Part shown: positions 54,708 to 64,000 of the stretch, in pieces
How positions within the stretch are numbered: position 1 is the first letter of the stretch
Layout: every line of letters begins with the position of its first letter
Assembly: GCA_963930655.1 (NCBI GenBank)
Contig: OZ005603.1
Span: 19,119,001-19,183,000, forward strand
DNA length: 64,000 nt
Direction: 5' to 3'
Origin: Myrica gale
Lineage: Eukaryota > Streptophyta > Magnoliopsida > Fagales > Myricaceae
Notes under the pieces: generated by a model
Database searches by the model: none
Seen by the model: the letters and a program-made list of their open reading frames with translations, nothing else
What the model was told of the DNA's origin: nothing
Program-made: the position numbers and the translations under genes

Positions 54708-57700
54708 TGTGAGACCCCGAAAAATCAGTACGCACTCCGTGGTAAGCTTAAGGATTCACTTATTTGTTTTGAATTAATGGAGTTCATGGTATGATCTAAA
54801 TTTAATGAGCATTATGGAATATCAATGGATGAGGTCTACATTTTAAGGTAGCCAATTTAAGTTGTTAGATTAAATGTATTTCTTTTTAATATCCTTGATT
54901 AATTTTTGAAGGATTATGTTATGGACCATATTATTGGGCTATTAAGGTTTAAATGGTTGGACTTAAAGCCTAAAAGAATGGGCTGAAAATGGACAGCCCA
55001 AGCTTGGCCGAAAATTAGGAATGATGGGCCTTGAAATTTAATCAAGTGGGCTGCCCAATTACATGTGATGATGGGCCCTTGAAGTTGTGATATTGGGCTG
55101 CTATAAGGCTTAGAGTAATAGGTGGATATTGGGCCTTTAAATGTATGCAATTGGGCTACCATGAAGATCAAGAAATTGGGCTTTAAATTTATGCTAATGG
55201 GCTGCCAAAATGTTCATGGAAATGAGCTTTAAACTATGCTATTGGGCTGCCATAATATTCATGGTAATGGGCTGCCATTGAATGATTATTGGGCTTTAAG
55301 GATTTAGGTTATTGGGCCTTAGCCTTTAGGCTTGTGAAATGGACTTGAGACTTGTGATATTGGGCCTTAGACAAATATTATTGGGCTATCAAAGTCTTAT
55401 GTGATTGAAAAGTTAGTGGGCCTAACTTTAAAGATTGGTGTTAATGGGCCCTATCCTTTAAACTTATGAATTGGATCTAAGATGGTGTTGTTGGGCCTTG
55501 GATTAATGTTGTTGGGCTGCCCAATGGGTCTTGGAGTTAAGTTATAATATAAGATTAGTAGTACTAATCATTCATTAAGCCAACTAAGTATGCTATGTAA
55601 CTAGGTTGGTTGAGTTGTAACTAAGTAAACTAAACTAGTTGGATTTCAACCAAGGGAACTAAATGGTTGAACTAAGCATTAAATATGGAATTCAAATGTG
55701 TGGTGGAGGGTGATTTTCGTGGGTTGCAAGATAGACATAGGGGAGACAAGACATGACAAGTTGAAAAGTAAATTTTGGAAGGAAAAACTTCCCTTTGACC
55801 GAACATAAGGCCAAGTTCATGCTCCCTTGCTTTTTGGCTTTTCATTTCACACCCATCACACTTCCTTTCCACTTTATTTGTGTCACCTCACTTCTTTGGA
55901 GCCATTTGGTCGACCAACACAATCCAAAAGAGAGAAACCCAAAGCCAAAACCGAAATCAAGAGAGAAAGGGAGAGGAAGAGAGAACTTGGTGTAAACCGA
56001 ACCTTTTGGAGCCACAAAGAGTGATTTCAAGCTTGGACCAAGGGGATTTCGTGTAAGGGGGAAGGAGAAGAAGGAGTAGAAGGAAAAAGGGAGGTCTTGC
56101 AAGAAGAAGAAAGGAAGGAGAAGACAAAGGACAACCAAGGTAACAACCGGATCTTATTTCCTTCTTGTTGGCCGAACCCTCTTGTGAATAGATCTTAAAA
56201 TGTGAGTTGTGTTGTGCTTGGATATTGTGAGATCTTGAATGATTAAAGAACCTTAAGTTATTTAGTAGGTGAAGGAGAGAGAAATTTTGCAAGGGAACAA
56301 GGAGAAGGAACAAGGAACAACAAGGTAGAAACCGAATCTACCATTTCTCTTGTTGGCCGAAACTGTTGGTGAATAGATCTTGAACTTTTATGCTTTGATG
56401 ATGTTGAATATTGCTAGATCTGGTGTTATTAAGATGTATAAGAGTAGATCTAGCCATGTATGTTCTAGATCTAAGGTTGAATGTGAAGAAAAATGCAAAT
56501 GGAGAACAATGTATGTTAAAGGAAGCTAGATCTAAGTTCATGCTAAGTTGGTGGGTTGTAAGTTGTAAATCTCCTTAGATCTATGGTTATGGATGTGTTG
56601 GAATGTTAGATCTAAGTGTTTGACCATTGTTATGATGATTTAATGAACAATATACATGTGAAGAGGTTCCGAACTATGGAAGAAATGCATGATAAAGAGG
56701 GAGATAGGACAAATGTAAGATTTGGCATAAATCACTATGATGGCCGAACCATGCAACCCTAAATTGCATTTTGCTGCTTATGTTTGGTGTTAGATCTAAG
56801 AGCATGAATGAATGTGAGTATGTACTGACTTGTTATTGGAAAATGCATGTAAGTTTGGTTGTGAATCGAGGAAGTTGCATGCAAATGAATAATGAGAAAA
56901 TTCCAAGTGTTCCATGATATGGTGTTGGCCGAATGTCACTTTGTCCTTGATCTTGAATTATGTTATGATTGGTAGTTCTTAGGTTGTGAAATTGTTGAAT
57001 GGAGGATGGGATCACCATGGGAGATGAAGTTGTAATTAAAGAACACATAAGATTGGTGTTGGCCGAATGCCATGAGGAAGAGAAACCCGAATTGCAAGCT
57101 TGTAACAATTGGACTTGTAACAATTGGAGATTTTATTTGCTTGTGATGAATGAATAAAATTAGGATTTTGGCCAAACAAATTAAAAGATGTTAAGGCTTA
57201 AAGGATCGAGTTAAAGGATTAACAAGCCTTGTGATGTTAAGCATGGATTAAGGATTCAATTAGAATGATTTAATGTTGGCCAAATCCTATTTAGGGCAGA
57301 GTGAGACATAATCGTAATGATATGTATATCAAAGCTAAGGATTAGAGAGCCTTGACCTTATGAGGAGAAAAGTGTAAACCCTAATCAAGATACCTATAAG
57401 TATATGTGCATAGATATTATATTGCAATACTAAATAATTAAATGACCTAAGTTTTAAATATTAGTTAAAGAATAAATTAAATAAAATATTTAATGATTAA
57501 AAGAATTATATTGATATATATATATATATATATTATCAAAAAGAAAATATAATATAGTTGCCATTCGGAAACATTTCCGATGAATGGAAGGTACGAAGTC
57601 AAGTGATGAACGGGAAGTTCAAGATGGATTAAGAAAAATCCGGCAACTATATTATACCATTAAATTAAGTAATGCGTAGAATTATCGCTACTTGTCCTTA

Positions 57701-58174
57701 GTGGACTTCAAGAGGACTGTCGGGTAATTCGTAGGACCGACACATACCGATATGGTTTCATCTATACGCAGTACATTGAAAGATTGAACCTATTCCTTGT
57801 AGGCGAGGAGCCAAGTGAGCAAAGGAGAATTTGCGAGGAGTACTGTAAGTGAATCTTACCCCTTTTGCAAAACTGGAATGATACACTACATGTTTTATTG
57901 TGCATGGCAAGATGTTTTTAATACATATGAAATGTATTGCATGAAGAATGTTTCAAGTACGCATGATGTTTCGAACATGTCACAGCATGATCATTTGCAT
58001 GAACGCATGAGAGACGTTTTGATGCAAATGAAATTACGATGTTTTCAAGAGTGGCATGGCATGTTCATTGCATAGAAAACATGAAAAGTTGTTTTATGCA
58101 AATGAAAGAGAATTTATGTTATGATTAAGCACGAAGGTTTTGGTTGAATACGTACTAAGTTAAGTGAGGTTCGA

Positions 58175-58360
58175 CATCCATGCCGAGGGACGTTGTTCGT
58201 GAAGGATGGATGGATGGAACCTGAGACATCCATGCCGAGGGACGTTGTTCGTGAAGGATGGATGAATGGACGCCCATACCGAGGGACGTTGTTCGTGAAG
58301 GATGGGTTAGTCCGTGAGGTATGTGCAACCACACCGAGGAACGTTGCTCGAGAAGGTGTG
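58175..58360. repeat. Tandem repeat in LTR E (about 50 bp, four copies)
   Basis: Units share CCGAGGGACGTTGTTCGTGA then AGGATGG; copies start near 58183, 58234, 58279 and 58333, the last more diverged. Weaker copies of the same unit (CCGAAGGA...GAAGGATGG) exist in LTRs F and C. Confidence 0.88.
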
Positions 58361-58557
58361 GCGCCTCCAAGGGTCGTGTCTAGCCATCAGGCCTGGGGCA
58401 ACTACGGGCTAGCTCGACCAGATGTAAGGTCTCCAAGGGAATTCGGGGACGGTTCCGAAGGGAACGCACAACCCTGACTTCAGGGGTCAAATGGAGCGAG
58501 CCAAGAGTAAGAGATACGAAATGGTTGTGAAAAGGCCAACAGTGGCACAAGTATGGA

Positions 58558-58735
58558 AAGAATGATTTTCAAGGGCCAAGGGCCAATTTTATAATCAAGA
58601 ATGAAAGAATGATTTTCAAGGGCCAAGGGCCAATTTTATAAGCAAGAATGAAAGAATGATTTTCAAGGGCCAAGGGCCAATTTTATAAGCAAGAATGAAA
58701 GAATGATTTTCAAGGGCCTGGGGCCAATTTCGAGA
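58558..58735. repeat. 47 bp tandem repeat in LTR E
   Basis: Three full units (58558-58604, 58605-58651, 58652-58698) and a partial fourth. Each reads AAAGAATGATTTTCAAGGGC followed by CAAGGGCCAATTTTATAA. The full units are nearly identical, so the expansion is recent. LTRs C and D1 have the single-copy form. Confidence 0.93.
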
Positions 58736-59374
58736 TTTGAAATGCATTTGAAAAGGCCAAGAGTGGCAAGAGATTTTAGTGCATGGCATGTGCATCACGG
58801 AGCATGCATATGCATCATGGCTTTTTATGCACTAACTCATGAATTACAGTTTTGCATTTCTTCTCTTATCGCTATAGTGTATTGAAGTAAGTATGCTTTT
58901 AAAGCTATGTTTTATTATAGTTCATGTTTCAACTGTTGTTCCTTACTGAGTCTTTCGACTCATAGTTTGTAAATCGTATCATTCCAGATCCACAAGATAA
59001 CTGGGGAGCAGAGGAGTATCTCACGTAGAAATCCTGGAAGTTTGGGGATTGGAGTCGGAGTTGGTGAACTCCGAAGTAGCACTTGGGAGTGCTGGTTTTG
59101 ATCAAGTGGTAGTATGTTGCCCTAGTACGTTTTGTATAAGTTGCGAACAAGATGCAATGTATAGACTTTTCTGAATTATGATGCATATACCGAGAGGTTA
59201 TGATCTTTGAGCTTGTATCTCAGCCAACATGTGGATCCTGAGTGAGACATCCTATGTATATAAAAAAAAAAAAAATTTCCGCTGTAAGAGTTAGTGTAAA
59301 CGCTGGAGTGTTCCCGGGGAATGCTCGCGGCTGTCACTGTCCCTGTGGGATGGCGTTCGGGGCGTGACACACCA

Positions 59375-59533
59375 CCAGTGGCGGAGCACCACCACCCCTA
59401 CCGGTACTTGGTGGGGAATGGAAGAGGAAGGTCCCAGGACCCGGAGGAGCATCACCACCCATGGTGGTGCAAGCGGCAGCGGCGCCACTGTGGACGGCGG
59501 AGGACGACGGCGAGATCCCGACATTAATGGAGG
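59375..59533. other. GC-rich island, right part
   Basis: Continues the island of 54304-54707 beyond LTR E (CACCACCAGTGGCGGAGC) and ends where LTR L begins. No protein recognised. Confidence 0.6.
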
Positions 59534-60188
59534 TGTCATAGGGATTAGTTTCCTTTTGTGTTATGATTGAATAAATCATATCTTCTAGATTTAGGGATCC
59601 TTTCCTAAACTCTAGAAGATTCCTTTCCTTTATGTTCTTGTTATATTAGGCATGTAATATCAAATCTACTTGATTCAAGTGATTTGATTTAGAGTTGATT
59701 GTGATTTTATTTTATTTTATTGAGTCCAATAGGGTTTGTAAGCTCCTAAGGATGTCTATATAAACACCCTTAGGAGCATTAGAGTCAGATATTCAGAATA
59801 GTAGAGTCTTGGAGAGCCAGAGAGCTTTTGGGTTGGGATTTGGCCAAGCATAGGCACGTATATGCTAAGTCGGTTTCAAGGCTAATGACCTTGTTACTTG
59901 GGATTCATTCTAGGCTAATAACCTAGTTTAGGTACCCGTTCTTGGGCTAATTAACCATTGATCGGGATTGTTCTTGTGTCTTGTGGTTCTTGGGCTAATT
60001 AACCCTTGACCATGTTCTTCGTTCTTCAATAATATCAGTTCGAGTGTTCTCCATTTGTGTGTGTTAGATCCTATTTGCAACGCTCATGTGTTAATTGAAA
60101 CGGTTCGGGAGGATCGATTGTGGTGTTGGAGCGGATCGCTTGGCGGGAGTTGGAGTTGTTATGGCGGCCTAGACTGGGGTCCCTAACA
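59534..60188 (+). mobile_element. Element L 5' LTR
   Basis: Opens TGTCATAGGGATTAG, closes GGGGTCCCTAACA; 655 bp. It contains a TATA box and a repeated TTGGGCTAATTAACC block (about 59943 and 59989). The sequence just after it (AAATGGTGCTTGAAG) is the place for a primer site, but I cannot match it to a tRNA. Confidence 0.7.
59742..59777 (+). promoter_or_regulatory. TATA box in the loop of a 14 bp hairpin
   Basis: Arms 59742-59755 (GCTCCTAAGGATGT) and 59764-59777 (ACACCCTTAGGAGC) pair at 13 of 14 positions, with CTATATAA as the loop. It is the only TATA-like box in LTR L and probably its promoter. Confidence 0.85.
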
Positions 60189-60337
60189 AAATGGTGCTTG
60201 AAGATTTCATCGAGGAGTTGCTTGAAACGTGAAGATCTTCAAGGGAGGTAAACACGAGCCTTACTAGTTTGATTCGTTTTTGTTGGATTGATTCGGTTAC
60301 AAAGTTATTTTTTTTTGTTGGAATTTTTTTACTTGAG

Positions 60338-60520
60338 GAGGGGTTCGATCTTTATTTTGGAGAGAACCCAAGGTTGGAACGTGTTTGTTCTTGCCAATTT
60401 GTTTAGTGGAGGGAGGGGTTTGATCTTCTTTTGGAGAGAACCCAAGGTCGGAAGTTGTTCGTGAGAATAATTTTGAAGGGAGGGGTTCGATCTTCATTTT
60501 GGAGAGAACCCAAGGTCGGA
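60338..60520 (+). repeat. Three 43 bp direct repeats in the leader of L
   Basis: Copies at about 60338-60380, 60411-60453 and 60478-60520, each GAGGGGTTCGATCTTC-like followed by TTTTGGAGAGAACCCAAGGT. They sit between LTR and gag start in the future RNA leader. Confidence 0.88.
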
Positions 60521-60545
60521 CTTGTTGGTTCAGCCAAGTATTGCA

Positions 60546-61973
60546 ATGGAGGCAGTTTCAAGTTCACTCACTTCGAACAGAGACCGGTTCGAAGCCCTGG
60601 AGTCATCAACTCTATGGCTTAAAGACAAGATGGTGGAGACATCCACAACCATGGCTGACATGCAAGGAGCCATAACTAGAGTCACCATGGCCACCGAAGA
60701 GAATAGAAGAGCGGTGGAAGGCATGAGACAAGACTTGCAAGCGGCATTGGCGAGACTTGGTGGAGAGCCATGTGGAGGCAACCATGTAGAAGCCGCAAGA
60801 AGGGAGGATGCTCGACACATGGATGGAAGAGAAACTTAGCTATCTGAGTCCACAAGAGGGGAGCCTAGACCAAGACAACAACTTAGTGTGGGCGGCCGTG
60901 TGGAGAATGAGCATGGAGTAGTCGAGAGGTGGCTACGTGAGGAGTCCAACCATGGCAATGATGACCATGGAAGATCAGAAGATAGAGCTGGAGGAAGTCA
61001 GTACGGGGAGGAGAGATCCTATGGCCGAGCCTATGAAGATGTGAGATGGCGTGAAGGACCGCAGAGTGATCGTGATGGCTATGATCGTGATGGTGGTGAT
61101 AGTGAGGGGAATCGGTTTCACAACCGAGGACCTAGGAGACAACACTATCATAGAGGTGATCATGATAGAGACATTGATGGAAATCGGTTTCACAACCGAG
61201 GACCTAGGAGGCCAAAGATCGAGTTTCCGAAGTTTGGTGGAGGTGACCCCCATGAGTGGCTTGACAAGGCAGATCACTACTTCCATTTGTATGAAGTGCC
61301 GAGAGAAGAAAGAGTTTCCACCGCGTGTTTCTACCTTGAAGGCAAAGCAAGCAAGTGGTGGAGGTGGATCCGAGCCCAATATGAGAAAGAGAGAAGAAGG
61401 CTCGGGTGGACAACTTTTGAAAGGGAGCTGCTCATGCAATTTGGGCCCTCGCCCATTGTCAATCACCATGGCCAACTAGCCAAGCTCAAGCAAGAAGGCA
61501 AGGTGCATGCATATGTGGAAGAGTTTCGGCAACTCCAAACCTTAGTAAGGGGTTGGTCGGAGGAGGCATTCATTGGCACCTTTGTGGAATGGCTAAAGCC
61601 GTGGATAGCTAAAGAATTGAAGTTGAAGCAGCCCACCAGATTGCAAGAAGCAATGAGGATGGCTGAGATCCTTGAAGAGAGCTATCGGTTTGAGAAGAGG
61701 CATGACAAAGAAGAAGATGCTAGCGAGGAAGATGAGCCCTTGCAATCCGAGATACCTTCGAAGGGAAAGGAGGTGGTTGAAAAGGCATGCAGGAAGAAGA
61801 ATGACCTATTGAAGCTTAGCCGGGAGGAGCTTGCTGAGTACCTCAGAAAGCGGATGTGCTTCAAGTGTGGAGATAAGTGGAGTCCTGAACACCAATGCAA
61901 GAAGGGAAAGCTCATGCTCATGATTGATGAAGAAGAGTCGAGTGAGGAGCATGGCTATGCGAAGCACTCAAGT
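60546..61973 (+). pseudogene. Element L gag, one in-frame TAG, interrupted by LTR M
   Basis: From the ATG at 60546 (MEAVSSSLTSNRDRFEALES) one frame runs to the insertion of LTR M at 61973, broken only by a TAG at 60837-60839 (codon 98). The N-terminal part looks helical; an Arg/Gly/His-rich stretch follows with NRFHNRGPRR present twice (61109 and 61180). The gag core reads IEFPKFGGGDPHEWLDKADH, YLEGKASKWWRWIRAQYE and FVEWLKPWIAKELKL. The zinc knuckle is CFKCGDKWSPEHQC at about 61857-61898. Past 61973 the frame is LTR M sequence read through by chance to 62135. Confidence 0.9.
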
Positions 61974-62879
61974 TGTAAGACCCCGAAGAAACCCGTGTCT
62001 ACTTCATTACTAGATGAAGGATTTCATGGCCTATTCTGTATTAAAAGAAACCTTACTTGGCCAAGGCATGATTTTATGTTAAGAAAATGTATGTGTAATT
62101 ATTTTGAATTTCTAAAATGTGATGTTATGATTTAAATGCTATGGATGGAATTTAAATTTTTATAGTAACCAATTTCATGTTGCTAGATTTATTGTATGTT
62201 TTCCTTCAATATTCTTGATTTTAATTTTTGAAGGATTTTCTTATGAATGATTTTGGAGTATTAAGACTTGCATGTTGGGCTTAGAAACCTCAATAATGGG
62301 CTGATATTGGGCTACCCATTTATGGCCGGTTATTGGATAAAATTGTGCCTTGAAGTTGTGTCATATGGGCTGCCCAATTACATGTGATGATGGGCCCTTG
62401 AAGTGTGATGTTGGGCTACCATGAGGCTTATAACATTTGGTGTACATTGGGCTTTGGAAAGCATGATATTGGGTTGCCATGGAGCCCATGGCAATGGGCC
62501 TTGTAATGGTGCTATTGGGCCTTAAGGAAGTTGGACATTAGGCCTAAGCCCTTAGGCTTATGAATTGTGCTTTAGGATATGATGATGGGCCTTTAATCAA
62601 GGGATTAATGGACTGCCCAATGGGCCTTGCAAATTAGATTTAGAAAGTTAGATTAATGGAACTAATCTTACTTAAGTTTCCTAAGCAACTAGATTAGGAT
62701 AAGTAAACTAGGTAGTTAGAATTCAACCAAATGAACTAATTGGTGGAACAAGTCTTTAAATAAAAGTTGGATTTATGTGGTGGGGAGGAGGCACACGTGA
62801 AAGACAAGAGGAGTTAAATTTTGTGGTGGGAAGATTATAGCATGAAAAATGTGGGATTTTGATGTATAGCCGAACCATG
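61974..62879 (+). mobile_element. LTR M, 5' part, interrupted by N
   Basis: Opens TGTAAGACCCCGAAG within gag of L. Shares the TTGGGC-rich zone (62275-62640) with LTR E. It is cut by LTR N at 62880; its remainder is beyond the window. Confidence 0.82.
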
Positions 62880-64000
62880 TGTGAGACCCCGATTTTCCCC
62901 TACGTAATTGCTTATGTATTATTTTATTTTTCCAATGTAATAGTTTTTATTTCTTAATGGGGCTATGTTTTGGCCAATGTATGGCCTAATTTCTTATGTT
63001 ATGGTATTTCGATTAAAATGAGATTTTATTTCATAAAATCTCTTTAAATAATTAATATGCATTTTATGCAAGTACAAATTATATTATGTTAAGAGCCGAA
63101 ATTTGCAAGTAAGTTCCTCTTTTACAAATTGATATTTTTCATTTACCTAATATGATTCATGGGCCATATAATTTGAATTATGCTTTAATAATTCCCTTGT
63201 ATAAGCCGAAATTATTAATAGATTAAATAATAAAATTCTTTTTATACATGGATTAAATATTGTATGTGACATGTAACATTATGATGTATTCTATATTATT
63301 AGAATTTCCATATGAATTAATTGATAAGCACACTTGCTTATCATAGTGATAAGCAAGCATGATAAGTTAGGAAACTTTTAGAGTGATAAGGCCTTGTGAT
63401 TATTGTAGAGATAGGCTAAGGCCATTATCACATGATAAGATATCATACTTGTGAGGTGATAAGCTATTGGAATGGATAGATAAGTAAGAGAGCTTATAAA
63501 GTGATAAGTTAGGTGATAAGTGAACTAAGTTGAAAGTTGGTTGCCTTGTAATGTGGGAGTAACTAGGTTGGTTGAAAAGCAACCAAACTAAGTGAAAAAC
63601 AAGCCATCTACGTAAATGCTATAGGATGAAATTGAAAAAGCCAAAGCAAGGCCATGTGAAGTGTAAGAGGTGTGTAAGAAGTGTAAGAGTGATGAGACAA
63701 CACATAATTGTAAAAAAGAAGAGAAAAAGCAAGGGAAAAGAGTGAATGTCGATGGAAATGTATAAGAAGAGAGAGAGAAGGATTTCAAAATGCAAGACAA
63801 GCTTTTGGAGACAATTGATGTGAGAGAAAAAGGTGAAAAGAAATAAGAAAGAGAGATAAGACAAAGGGCCTTTGCTTGAATCCTTACCATTTTGCTTCTC
63901 CTAGCCGAACAACACACTCCACATTCAAGGTTTGTGCTATTTCATTTTTGCATCTAAACCACTTCCATCTAGCTTGCCAAAACCCATTCCAAAAGCCAAA
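62880..64000 (+). mobile_element. LTR N, 5' part, runs off the window
   Basis: Opens TGTGAGACCCCGATTTTCC and follows LTR C almost base for base for its first kilobase, including the GATAAG cluster (63323-63520). It is the innermost element here: N in M in L. Confidence 0.87.
63323..63520. repeat. GATAAG motif cluster in LTR N
   Basis: About nine direct GATAAG copies and the same GATAAGCA-CACT-TGCTTATC stem as in LTR C. Confidence 0.85.

Larger units (their letters stand above)
54708..59369 (+). mobile_element. Solo LTR E, TSD CACCA
   Basis: Opens TGTGAGACCCCGAAAAATC, closes GGGGCGTGACA, flanked by CACCA (54703-54707 and 59370-59374); 4662 bp. It is the clearest full-length LTR of the family and the inverted counterpart of D1. 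TTGGGC motifs repeat across 54930-55520, a (TA)n run lies at 57511-57533, and two tandem arrays lie near the 3' end. No retroelement ORF is inside. Confidence 0.95.
59534..61973 (+). mobile_element. Gypsy element L, 5' part
   Basis: LTR (59534-60188), a leader with three direct repeats, and a gag gene that is interrupted at 61973 by LTR M. Pol is not in the window and may lie beyond the right edge. The zinc knuckle type (CFKCGDKWSPEHQC) is common in chromovirus-type plant gypsy elements. Confidence 0.8.

Noticed and set aside
54308-54794. Overlapping open frames in the GC-rich island as genes
   Set aside because: Low-complexity Ala/Pro/His sequence on both strands; open because of base composition.
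61974-62135. C-terminal extension of gag L
   Set aside because: The frame stays open by chance into LTR M, whose start TGTAAGACCCCG is recognisable at 61974.

Overview
This window is plant nuclear DNA, most likely from a eudicot. It holds no complete working gene. The evidence is plant LINE and Ty3/gypsy and Ty1/copia protein remnants, initiator-Met and Asp tRNA primer sites, very long LTRs, one exon of a plant-specific kinesin-12, and a decayed GRAS (SCL6/HAM-type) transcription factor. The DNA is AT-rich, with a few sharp GC-rich islands. No rRNA, tRNA, CRISPR or prokaryotic operon was seen.

Layout. 1-3122: first exon of a KIN-12E-like kinesin, then a LINE fragment (ORF1 and the first codons of ORF2), a foldback element, and a second copy of the kinesin leader. 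4263-14440: two minus-strand LTRs of one long-LTR gypsy family (D1, D2; outer ends TGTGAGACCCC...GGGGCGTGACA). D2 is split by a 1.2 kb copia-type solo LTR. 14474-14870: a possible buried host promoter and 5' UTR on the minus strand. 16094-16660: the GRAS pseudogene. 16909-22989: a nearly full-length but decayed LINE.

23802-48718: a nest. Gypsy element A (plus strand, Met primer site) is interrupted in RT by Athila-like element B (minus strand). B in turn carries two clean solo LTRs (F with TSD GAGGT, G with TSD TGTGC) and a MITE in its 5' LTR. A is interrupted again in the integrase C-terminus by an Athila-type solo LTR (H, TSD TATGC), which itself holds a truncated Del/Tekay-like element C with a 4.0 kb LTR, gag and protease.

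49042-50151: a palindromic MULE-type foldback with a 9 bp TSD. 51395-54303: an Athila fragment (J) split by a copia fragment (K), which is split by a second copy of the same MITE. 54304-59533: a GC-rich island split by a 4.66 kb solo LTR (E, TSD CACCA). 59534-64000: gypsy element L (LTR, leader, gag), interrupted by LTR M, which is interrupted by LTR N; N runs off the window.

The insertion order can be read from TSDs and from reading frames that resume across insertions. The most unusual signals are paired GTGTCGACAC palindromes at a fixed 21 bp spacing, shared by a gypsy-type and a copia-type LTR, and several strong hairpins, one with a TATA box in its loop. All coding assignments come from reading the translated sequence; no database search was run.
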